DNA from: Brachionus koreanus
Taxonomy: Eukaryota > Rotifera > Eurotatoria > Ploima > Brachionidae
DNA length: 64,000 nucleotides
NCBI GenBank assembly: GCA_016987375.1
Contig: PJRA01000509.1
Coordinates: forward strand, 1,026,821 to 1,090,820
Direction of reading: 5' to 3'
Every line of letters begins with the position of its first letter. The first letter of the stretch is position 1. Shown here one piece after another: positions 1 to 12,500 of this stretch. Position numbers and translations under genes: made by a program. The notes under the pieces are model-generated. The model saw nothing but the letters and a program-made list of their open reading frames with translations, had not been told where the DNA came from and ran no database searches.

Positions 1-119
1 GTCAAAGTAAAGACTTGACTTTAAAAAATAAAAATTCAAAGTCAAAGTAAAGACTTGACTTTAAAAAATAAAAATTCAAAGTCAAAGTAAAGACTTGACT
101 TTGACTTCATGACTTTGAC
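1..119. repeat. 40-bp tandem repeat, about 2.5 copies
   Basis: A 40-base unit beginning GTCAAAGTAAAGACTTGACT occurs at 1-40 and 41-80 with no difference. A third copy starts at 81 and breaks into shorter GACTTTGACTT-like words by about 119. Related words (AAAGACTTGACTTGA, GGTCAATGACAATGAC) recur around 470-520. If the UTP20 model is right, 1-582 is the start of its next intron on the minus strand; no further UTP20 exon was seen here. Confidence 0.8.
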
Positions 120-582
120 TTTTGACCAACTCTGATTCAGTTTAATATTTTTAAATTGAATTTAAAATAAATCAAAACTAAATATTTAAATAAATATAAT
201 AATTTTTATTAGATAACCTATTATTAGATATCAATAAGACTTGTGCTAAATAAAAAAAATCACTTCAATCACAGTCTTGAATTTTTTTTTAAATCATTAT
301 TTATTATATTTTTTAAATAATTGAAATTTAAATTTAAAGATCAAATGTTAAAATTAATTATATTAAATTATTTAATAAATTCAAAGAATTTTTTTTTTCT
401 ATATCAAAGTATTTTTTGTGGAAAACTAGGAAAAAAGTCATTTTTAAATCTTCTAAGTCAAATGAAATCAAAGACTTGACTTGATTTTTGGTCAATGACA
501 ATGACTAATGACTTTTGATATCAATTATATTATATTAACTTTTTTCTAAATTAAAAAAGGCTTTCAAAAAATCTCAGTTTAC

Positions 583-3500
583 CTGTAAAGCAAATTCAAT
601 GATAACATGTTGATTTGTTTTTGCTTGAGCTTTAGGCTTTTCGCCTCCTCGTCTTGGTTCAGCCGGTAAAATAAGACAGCTTTCGGGCATTTTCCTCTCA
701 TCAATTTCTCCATCAAAGTTTACCGGATTCGTTCCATTTTGATCTTCTAGTCTCTTTTTAATTTTGTTTTTATAAGCACTGGGATTCTTAAAAGCATCGA
801 ATGAATCATTTATCAAACCGTACACCAGACACATTAGACTATCAGTGTTGAGACTAGTATTCTCCAAAAGACCATTTAAAATATACTTAAGTGCTTCCTC
901 TATTTTTTTTAACATCTTCCTATTTGTGCAAAAATCCAATTGCTCTTTGAATGGCTTGAGCAAAGTCAATAGCTCAGATTGGCTCAAAAATTTGGAAATA
1001 ATCTGAAGCGATTGAAACGAGCTGACTGTTTTGGCTTCCATCAGCTTAGAGACTATTTGTTTGACTTCTTTTTCTTCTGAACTGTCCGAAAATAGCTCCA
1101 ATCGAACACTATTCATCAAAACTGCCAAGCTTGAATCCAAATCTCCCACTTGTAGCTTTGACTGAACATTTTTCAGCACAGTTAAATTTGTAAAACAAAG
1201 CACATGCACCTGGTATCCTTTTAACAACGAATTACCAAGCTCTTTGAACACATTAAAGTAGTATTTTTTGTCTGGCAAGGCTTCGACCATTTTAATCAAA
1301 CAGTCTCTTGTTGTGTTTCTAACACTCATGGCTCTTGATTTGAGCATATCACAGACTTTAAATAACAGACCAGGCAAATGAGTCTCAAGAGTTCTTCTTG
1401 GCAAATTATTGAGCAATTTTAGAATAGCCAAAGCCATGGGAACCCTTAAAATTTGCTCATCCTCATCTACATGCTTGTTCATTTTGTGCTCACCTTCAGA
1501 CTTAAGTCGCTTGGTTAAGCATTTGAACAACACGGGTATGATCGATTTGGTCACTGTTGAGTGTATTTTATTAGCCATTGCAGAGCCAACTAACTTTTTG
1601 CGTCTAGCTCCCTCTTCAGTTTGCTCTGGCTTCTCTTCGGTCTCTTTATCCACATAATAATCGGTCTCAGTCGACAAACTAAGATCGTAGTGAAAAGCAT
1701 CGAGCACTTGGACCAAAATTTTAATAACCAATTTTTGATTCATTTTATTCTTAGGCAAAATTTTTAAATAATATTCGACAATTTTAATGTACTTGGACCA
1801 GTCAAGTGTGTAGCAAATAGCACCAATTGTGTGACATGCCTCTTCAATCAAATAGTCATATTTGTGATACATTTCGTTGTCCAAGAATGATCTCACCAAT
1901 GGCATAATGAAGCCGAGCAAATTTTCGTTTGATATGTCATGACAGTGTATTTGGAGTCGTTTTAGCGCTCGAGCTCTACGATGCATTTGAATGTGCTTTA
2001 TATTCTCGAAAAAATCTTTTTCTGGGTCCTCTAAATCGAACAGTATGTTGAAGTCTTTCAAAAATGGAAAATATTTCAAAAATTTTTTGACCAATTCGAC
2101 AAATATGAGAATGTATTCGTGACGACTATTTTCACTTTTTGATTTGAGACCACTCTTTAAAGAGGAAATAAAATTAGCTTCAAATAAATTTTGCTCTTGT
2201 TTATTTAGCTCAAGCAAAGAGCTTTTGTGAAGCAAAACTTTGACCGAATTAGTAGACGACTCTTTAATGGCCAGGTCTTCTATTTCATTGATGAAATAAA
2301 AGCAATTGTAGACCAAAATAGAGGCCAAATTTATATCAAAGCTTGTCCATGATAATATCAAATCATTTATTTGTTTGAATGCTTCAAGTCTGAGCATATA
2401 GTCCGGCTCTTCGAGTCTCTTGGCATCCCATGAATTCAAATCACTGACCAATTTGGACAAAGCCGAAAAATTATTATCCAATTCTTGTATTGCATTGAAT
2501 ATATTGATCAATTCAATGCGAGATTGTCTATTTTTAATGACTAAAAATAGCCTGCTCAATGGAAGTACAAAATCGGACACTTTTCTGACTTGTTTCATCA
2601 ATTGGTTTATTGAACACAAAATGTTCATTTCGTTCTCTTCACTTTGAGTTCGATTTTTAACCAAATAAGGTATTAGAAGTAGAATAATTTTTTCGCATTG
2701 GGACTGAGAATTGGAAGCAAATGAGCTGATGCGGGCTAAAATTTTTAGTGGTCTGCTTGGTAGGACTTTTTTGGACATGTTTGCACTAACTAATTTTTCA
2801 ATATGATTTACTATTGAATTAACATGAGGACGTAGAATGAGAGTTCCAAAATTCAGATCTTCGTTTGAATCAAGATTGATATTGAACGGAAGCTCAAGAG
2901 TGGGTTCTGTGTCCAAAATTTCTTCTTCTTTGAAATCGGCAAATGAGACCAAATTGTGCACTAATTCAAGAACATAATCAATTACTTTTTTAGAGCACTT
3001 TTCACTGTCGATTAAATCAAATATGGCAGTCAAAAGGGTTGAGTCACCTAGAGACTGCTTAACAATGATGTCGGAGTCCAGTAAAGTAAAGTCAGTCTTT
3101 TTAACGACGAAAAGTGGAAAATACTTGGGCTTTTCACTCCATAGATGAAATATTTTCAGCAAGTTGCTAACACTCTGAAGCGATTCGAAAGCCAATTTAG
3201 TTGATTGGGGCCAAATAAACGAATCGAATATCAGATAGTATTCGCATTGAGTGAAATTCAAATGGTCAAATACATCAAAACACTTGAAATAAATAGGAAT
3301 AAAAATAATTTAAATAAAATTTTTTTTTTTTTTAAAAATTAATTATTAATTATAATAGAACAGGACAAAAAGTAAAAAAAAATTTTAAACATGGTGCAAC
3401 AATAATTGGTCCATCTAATTTCAAATTTTGAAAAAGCAAATATTTTTTTTTCTTGCAAATTTCAGATAATAATTATTCAATTTAATTGAACTTAATTAAA

Positions 3501-6500
3501 ATTTTTCAAAAAAAAATTTTATCATATCAGTGAAAGCATGTTATGCAATAATTTCCATTAACCTACTAAGGTCTTTGATTTTATTTATAAACTAAAAAAA
3601 AATAATTTTGTTTGCTACTGCTAACTGATTTAACCTGGAATATTTTAAAATTTAAATTCTGCTATCTTATATTCTGAATAGTTTTGCCGGTATTCCTGTG
3701 TGTTGAATTTAGATACAAATCTAAAATATATTTTCTTTTTTGCTAAATCAAAATCTACTAAATTAAAACAGATTTAAAACAAAAAATTTTTCTTTTCAAA
3801 TATAAAATATTTACTTTCTTTTCAATTTTATAAAATCAAATTAATAATCAATTGATTTTTTAATTTTTAGTCTCTTTTTTACATATAAAAAAATGTTTTA
3901 AGCAATTTAAATTTTTTTTTATGTTTGTAAAAAATAATTTAGTAAATTGTAAAGAAAAATTTTTGGTTCGATTTGTATTTGAATTTCACAGTACCAGTTT
4001 TGTCAGGACATTGCTAAAAAAACAGATAACTTGCTTTAAGCTATTAGAAATAGTTCGAAGATTTTTACAAATTATTGAATCATTTTTTTAAAAATTTTTA
4101 AAAAATATTTTTTATTTTTTTAGTATGAATACTTGAACACGTTTACTTTTGATAGCTTACTAAGCAATTATTAAAAACAACAGCAAAATTAAATTTTAAT
4201 ATTTTAAATTAAGTCTGATTACAAGTATAATTTTTTGTCAAAATTTAAGTTTTTAATATAAAACGATCATTATGAAACTAAAATGTTTGATTACTTTGCC
4301 AAACTTGAAACTTTTTGGACTATTTAACAATGTTACATTCTCATATTTTTATATTTTCTTATACTTTTGTGAAGTGGTTCATAAGATTTTTATTTTGCCT
4401 AAATTAATTTTTTGAAATTAAAGACTGATCTAAGATATTTAGTTACTTTGCACAAAATTCTTGAAATAAGAAAAAAAAAAGAAAATCTGAAAATCTGAAA
4501 AATGAGTAATAAAAAAAATTTTATTACACTAGAAAATATTTTGTCTAAAAAATTCTCGAACGTTATTGCGTTAAAGTATACTTTAAAATCGTTTAATTTA
4601 ATTTTTAAATAAAATTTTTATTTGAATTTCATAATAGCAAATGTAAAATTATTTAAATTTAACTACTAGTTTTCTAAGTTTTAGCTTATGTTGGCCTCTA
4701 TTTAAAAAAAAAAAACTATTCAAACATCGAACTTTTCATTTTTTTGATTTGTCCTTATGAATTGGCCAGTTGAAACTAGTTAGCATACACTGTTCACATA
4801 ATGCAGTAAAATTCATTTTTTTATGTTCAAAATTAAAAAATTCCTTAAAAAAACAGTAAAATATACACATACTTGTTTAAATCTAATGGAGACTTGTTGT
4901 TTGATAACTTTCATTAAATTCAAATGATAATCATCGATCAATTTTTCATTTTTATTCGTTGCAATTGAAAGATCGCTCAATTTAAGCACATATTTTTGAA
5001 TAAAGCTCAGCATTAAGACAATTCTGTGTGAAAAGCTTTCCATTTGACGAGCCAACTTTTTGAACAAAATGTCCATTGTTTGCAAAATGCCCAGTATTTT
5101 TTTTAAAGGAATGCATCTTTTCACATCATAAATTGACGATTCGGACTCACTTAATCTTTTAATTAAGTTAATTAAAAATTCTTGTCTTTTTGTTTCATCA
5201 AAATTGTTATCATTAAAATCAAAGCGATCAGATTTTGTTTCATTCAAGTCCAATAGGACGACATTCAATGAATCAAAAATTAAATTAAAAAAATAGTTGA
5301 GTTCATATTCGGCACATGAAGACAAAAACTGAATTATTGTTGATCTCTTGTTCGATTTAGTATCACGACTTGATGTGTGTGTAGTCTCATTTGAATTAAA
5401 TTTTCCATAAAGAATACGCATCAAAATAGGCAATAGTTTTTGTCGATGGTCATTATGGATAACACCAGATGCTTCGTCCAGATTGAAAATGACAAGCTCA
5501 TGTCTAAAGTGCTTTCCTTCAAGCAGCTTTTCTAAATGCTCTTTGTATGGCTTAATAAACTCGTATTGGTACACATGCAGGCAGCTAAGAGCCGATTTTT
5601 GCACTGCTGAATCATAGTGGCACAAAAGCTTTGAAAAATTAATTTATTTAAATAAAAAGTGTTAAATTTTTTTTTCCCAATTACATTAAGATACAAATTT
5701 TGTAACTTTTGTTCTTGATGCCAAGACTTTGGTGAAGTAAATTTGGCGAATATGTCCAAAAAGCCACACAAATGTCTTTGAAAATAAATTGAAAAATAAA
5801 TTTAGAAAAAAAATGGCTAATTTCATTTACTTGTTGAGCAGTTTTTTGTTGAAATATTTTTCTTTCGATGACTTATCATTCGATTTATCTAAAATGAATA
5901 AAATATTATTAAAAAAAAGCGCTTGGTTATTTTTAAGCGGCAATTTTTTTCATGTAGCCAAGTCAACTCATTTTTATCCAAGTGAGAAAAAAAAGCCAAC
6001 TGAAACTTTTTTATTCCCAAAAAAAAAATGAATAGTTCTATTTTATTAAGTATTGTGTTTTTTTTATTTTAAAATGAAGCGTAAAAATTTTGACAAACAT
6101 CCCACGTGGTCACCTAGACCCTACCAGTCTCGAAATACTCACCGATTAGAAAAATCTTATTTAAGTCAAGTTCGTGATGCACTTAGATTCTCAATCGAAA
6201 ATGAGCTAGTTTCTCAAGTAAGAGAAATTTTGCTGACCAACAAGTTTATAGCTTATCCTCAGCCATTGCCAAGATTCAAAAGCCTAAAAAAGTTTAAAGC
6301 TATCAAGGAAATAGATTGGGCTTTGTTGTACTTAGACCACGAGTCCAAAGATAACTGTCTTCATTATGCGGCCCGACTTGGCAAAACTTGTTTAATAGAC
6401 ACAATTTTGGATTCGGTCAAATTTGACGTAAATGTGCGAAACCCAAAAGATGATCAAAACACAGCTTTGTGCATTGCCTGTGATGTTGGATGGTTAGACA

Positions 6501-9500
6501 CTGCTAAAGTTCTAATCTCACGTGGTTCAGATGTAAATTACGAAAATTCCAAAAGCAAGACTCCACTTATTCTAGCCACTGAGTTGATTTATCCTTACGA
6601 CTCTCAATTGGTCAAGCTTCTAATCAGCAATGGTGCTTTGGTAAATCATCAGACTAGGTCAAGTAATACAGCACTTTTGAGCGCTTCAAAATTTGGCAAC
6701 TATGAACTTATTGAGCTTTTGATCAGAGCTAATTCGAATGTAAATTATAAATTTTCTGATGGAGCCACAGCTTTAATGCGGGCATGTTACTACAATTATC
6801 CGAATATTGTCGAGCTTCTTTTAGAGAGCAATGCAAATGTAGAGGCCAAAAATTTAAGAAAAGAAAGTGCTTTATACATTGCTTCGTTTAGAGGCTACTT
6901 TGACATAGTCGAAAGTTTAGTCTTAAAACACAAGGCTGATGTTAACAGTGAGGATATTGATGGTGACACGCCTTTGTCGGTTTCCTGCTATGAAGACAAA
7001 CCGAAGGTGGTAGAATTTTTGCTTAGTAACGGTGGTCTGGTAAACAATAAAGGCATTCGTGGCGACACACCTTTGCATATTGCAGTCGCTAATTGTTCAA
7101 ATGATGTAGTTAGAATGCTTTTAGAGTATGGCGGAGATCCTGATGGTGTAAACAATGACCAAGAAACTCCACTGCATATTGCGATTAGACATGGCCACAA
7201 AGATATTCTGGAAACACTGCTCAGAAAGTGTAGAAATTTAGACCAAGCGTCCATATTTGGTGGAAGGACTGCTTTTAAATGTTTAATGGAAAATTTAAGC
7301 ATTGAAAAATTAAAAATGGCTATTGATTTAATAAGAGCTGGATGCGATGTAAACAAAGGTTTTACTGGTGTTTTAGAAGATCGAGGCTACGATATTTATG
7401 TTGACTCGCCGTTCGAATACATTTTTAAATTGAGTAAGAACAAGTTTCGTTTTGCCTACCAAGTTAATCTATTCGGAAATTTAGATAGCAAAAATGAGCT
7501 CGGCTTGAGCCAAATTGGCATAAGACTAATGGCTAGATTGGTAAATCTATTGATTAAATCAGGCTATAGAATTAATAAAAGTGATTATTTATTGTACTCA
7601 AATTCATGGTTAAAGGAACATTTAGACCTTTGTGATGTGAAATTTAGTCGAATGCTTAGTCTGGCCGACCTGTGTAGACTGCGTATTAGGGGATTAGTTA
7701 TCAAACCATTGGAAAAAAATGTTGACTGCTTCGATGTGCCCGATAGTTTGAAGAATTTTTTAAAATTTTTATAAATTACCTTTAATGTATTTTTTGGTTA
7801 AGTCGTCATACGATGTTGATAAAAGTCGATTTTCTTCTCTGTAGTACTCATTGCTTCAAAAAAGTAAATTAACATTTTATAATTTTGTATTTTTAGAGAT
7901 AATTTTTTAAATAAATTTAAAGAAAAAAAATTAAACAATTTAAAAATAAATTAGTTTTAATGTTAAATTTGTTTTTATTTTATAAATCACTGATTCTAGA
8001 AAAATTATATTTCAGCCATAACTATTCAACCACACTTCTTTGTATGGGTTCACACATTTCGAAATTTGCTAACTATCGAAAAAAAAACATTTTTTAAAAT
8101 TTTGTTTACATACAAACCGAGGCATTAATAAATTTTATATTTTTTTTATAAAATAATTATCGTTCAGCAATAATTCTAAATTACTGGCCTGATATATTGT
8201 CGAATTCTGGTCTATACATATCTTACTTTTGCTTATAAAACTTTCTATAGCTTTTTTTCAAGTTAAAATAAAGGAAAGTTTAAATCTAATCAATTGTAAA
8301 CATATATTATTAGTATAGTTTTAGTATATATTATTTAATTAATTGATTATATTGCAACTATGTAGGCTGAATAGAAAGGACGGTCATTGGGAACTGTGTT
8401 TGCAAAAATTCTTCTTAAATTAATTTAACAAATAGTTTAATTTAATTAATAGTTTCAGAGTTCTAAAGGTTTTAAAAAAAAATTTTATTTTGAAAAAAAA
8501 ACTAACTAAAAAAGTATTTTTTATTGAGTTAATATGTTTAAATCAGATTATAATAAAGTTAATTTGACATTATAATTAAAAGGATATTAGTTAACTTAGT
8601 TGAGTTGCAAATACTAAAAGTCCGAAGAGTTTTAGACCCCTTTTAAAAAATTGAAACTTAAATATTTTTTATTAAGATATAGGAAGCAGAGCTTTGTATG
8701 CTAGTAACGAGTCGTTAGTCTTAATTTTTTAAAATAAATAAAATAATAAATTTATTTAGTCTAATTTTTATAAATTTTAATCAAATAAATAAACAAAATA
8801 CGGCAAAGTAAAATCCTAGTACAAAAATTACACTACAAAATACATGTGTTTAGTCTTTCAAAAGTTACATTAAAATTTTTTTAAAAACAGTTCAATAAAT
8901 TGATTTTCAAAGTGTTCGTAACTGCTTAATAGCTCGTTCCTCGCAATAAATAAAATTTTAAAAATTAGCTTTTATAAATAAACATCTTGTTTTTTGGAAA
9001 AAAAAATTAAATTAATATTTAGGAAAAGTACTTAATTATTCCAGATAGCTAAATTTGAAATTTTTATTATAAATCACAGTAAAATTATTCAATGTCTCAT
9101 TGATTTACTTAGTCGAATCATTATATAAAATATTGGTTACTAAAGCATAACTTCAAAATCAGTTCTTTGTAAATTTTTTAAATCACTTAGAAAAACATAA
9201 TTTTTTAAATTTATTCTAATCAAAAAACATTTAAATTTAAAACTTTTAATAATAAAAATGTTTCATTTTTCAGATTTGATTTTAAATTTTTTCATTTTTT
9301 TAAATTTTAAATCGATTAATAATTAAAACTAATCTAAAATATAAATCTCTAATTTAGAAAGATTTTTATGGCTTTTTTTCTTTTTGCTTTTAAATAATTT
9401 TAGCTTAAAATTTCAAAATTTTAAAATCCGAAAAATTAAAAAATGATTACTTACTCCATAAATCTGAAAAATAATGGCACCAGAAGCCTGGTTTTTGACT

Positions 9501-12500
9501 CACAAATCTGTGAAAAACTTTGCATTGATTTACACAAAAGAATTCTATTGTTCATATAGTCAATTGAGTTCAAGTTTCCTAGTCTTGATTCCTCTAAAAA
9601 ATTCATTAAATCAAATTGATCAGCATTGAAATCGGTTTTATTCGCTTGTCTCCGACAAGCTTGTGCTTTGGACTCAATTTTGTGAGTTAAATCGCTCAAA
9701 AAATTATAGAAGAAATTCCAAAATTCATTCTGTTTCATCGAATTGGCATATGAAACAATCATTTGTACGGTCGGATCCCAGAATAGCTTAAAATTTTCAA
9801 ACAAAAGACCGAACAAATATCTTAATGGTACCTCTTCACTAAGAGGATTTTCGATCAATTTTTTGCATACTATCGGATCTAGTTTCTGTAAATAGTAAAC
9901 TTTTTGTCTATATTCATCTAAACTGGCCGGTGTCAATTCTATCTTTAAGCATTGCTCCAACAAATTTTCATTGTCTTCATTTACTGCTAGACCACTAGGT
10001 TTATACAAAGCGGATAGTAAGTATAAAGAATTAATTCTAGACTCGCTAAATGGAGATGATAGTTCTGTTTTGAGGTACTCACTCAGCGTAGTCAATAAAT
10101 AAGATTCACTTTCATTGTCGAAAGAGTATTTGAGCGCCTGCAACAAATGCTTTGATGATAAATCTATTGAATCTACGTCATAATTTACTAATTGCTTTTC
10201 TTTTAAATTGTTTTTTGCTTCATTTAATTTGAGTATTAATTCAACTATTTGTTTTTGGCAAGAAAGTTTACTACATATACTCATAGACCACACTGTTAGA
10301 CTCAATAAATAACAATTAAGTTCCAAGTTTACTAATTTATTATCTTCGGAAATACAATTAAGCTCTTGATCTATTATTTGAATTAATTTATTTATCAACT
10401 GGACTATATCAACATTAGACGAGCATTTTCCTATTAGGAAATTTGATATCAAAATTTTCATTACTAACTCACAATCATCAAATTTGGTAATTTGATTGAC
10501 TACAAATTCGTTAACAAATTTGGCTAATTCAGAATTTGTGTAAGTCTTGTCAATGTTGAATATACGATTCAAATTGTTTAAACCTTTTTGTTGAACAAAA
10601 TCTTCTAATTTTTCCTCAGATTGCTTCTCTGTTTTGTAATTTGGTTCGAGAATTTTCTTGTTTTTAAGCAAATATTCGGCCAAAAGGGTCAAAAAAGATT
10701 TTTCAATATAATTGTTTGGTTGATGGTTATTTTTTATTTGATTGTCAAAATAGAATATCAAATTCGGAAAAATTACCTTAAGCGAAAATTTTTAAATTTA
10801 AAATAAAAATAAAAATTAGTATCTTGATTTTCTTCTTGTTAATTTTTTGTTTTTAAAAAAAGTTGATTTTCTAGTAAACAGTAGTTTTAAAATTAAATAC
10901 AAAAACAGATAAAATTTTTAGTTATAAAAATTAAGGTAGACTTTTCATTACTGTAAAAAAATGTTGATGCAGTAAAATTTAAAATCAAAAAAGGTTAAAA
11001 TCTTTTTTTCTAATAGTAATTTTTGGTATGATTTCTATAATTTGATCATAAACTTAAATTTTTGTGATTTTATTTGCAAAAAATGAGCTCTAAATAATCA
11101 ATAGTTTCGGCAATAGGATAATAAAATTTTGGTAAAAATTTTATAACTTGAGTTTTTGACTAAAATGGAATATTTTTGTTAATATGAAAATAATATGTGG
11201 AGTAATAAAATTAATAGGTTAATAGGTTTTTTCAGCATCAACTGTTTTGTTATTATTGGAAAAAAAGGCTTATAAGCAACAGCATTTAATCGTGAAATAT
11301 GTCTAGTTGAAGGAGAAAATGTGATCTAAGTTCCAGACGGCCGTGCTTTGAATGCAGAACTAATTAATTGAAATTAATTTTAATTAATTGAAAAAAACTT
11401 TGTTTATATACTGTCTACTTATCCTTAAAATTATTTGAAAGATAACAAATTTTATTTTATTTTAAAATAAATTTTTATTTAATTATATAATATTTTCATA
11501 AAGAATTTAGATGAGCTGAAACTGATGAACTCATTAATGATTTATCTATCAATTCTCATTGATTTATCACCGTTTTTTTTGTGAATGAAGGCTATATATT
11601 TATTCATTTAACAATGATAAAATTATATATATATCAAATATTTTCTAAAAATAATTTTCTGAGTTACATGGGAAATTGCTTTTACTGATACTTCATATCA
11701 TAGCTTTGCAATGTATAGAAATATTTTAAAAAAACATTAAATCAAAAGTCTTTCTTATGTTTTGAGATGAATATATTGTATTTATATTTTTTTTTTTAGA
11801 GCAAGTGAAAGAATCAAAATTAAAAAAAACTTAACTTTGCTAAAAATTAGTGACGGCCACTGGAACGCCTAATCTTGGTGTTGGCAATTTTCATGGCTGT
11901 GTGTAAAAAAAAAAGTTAAAAAATTTTCGAAAATAAAAATTCAATGGATAAAAGAATTGAGTAAAATAAAAAAAAATTCAAATTTAGAAAAAAATTTTTT
12001 TTCCTCGCCAACACCAAGATTTGGCGGTCCAGTGGCCATCACTGACGGTACCCAACACTACTAAAACTGGTTCGATTCTGCTAAATTTTCAAAGTTTTAC
12101 AATACAAGTATGCATGCTGCACCATGATTCATTCACGAAAAAAATTTTTAACAACAAGAAAAATTTTATTCTTAAAAATTAGAACTTAAATAAACCCTAA
12201 AATTAAAAATAAAAAATTAGGTAAAATTTGTTTTTTTTTCTTAAAAATAAAGACACTAATTAATTTATTTTAAACTTACAGTTTCAAAATATGTGTGCTC
12301 GAATAAAGATCTGCTCAAGTCTGAAACTAGACGGTAATCGTATTTCATGTCGTATAGTTTTTTTGGAAGAATGTTTGCTTTTTCAATCGGAAATTTCAAA
12401 TTTTCACTCAAAAGCACTAGCTTGGATAAGATAAAAAATTGTCTTGTTAAATCAAACGAAGATTGTGTATTGTCTATTTCGATGTCGGCCAATTTAATCA

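Noticed and set aside
12062..12080. GGTTCGATTC as a tRNA T-arm
   Set aside because: No A box, anticodon arm or acceptor pairing upstream or downstream.
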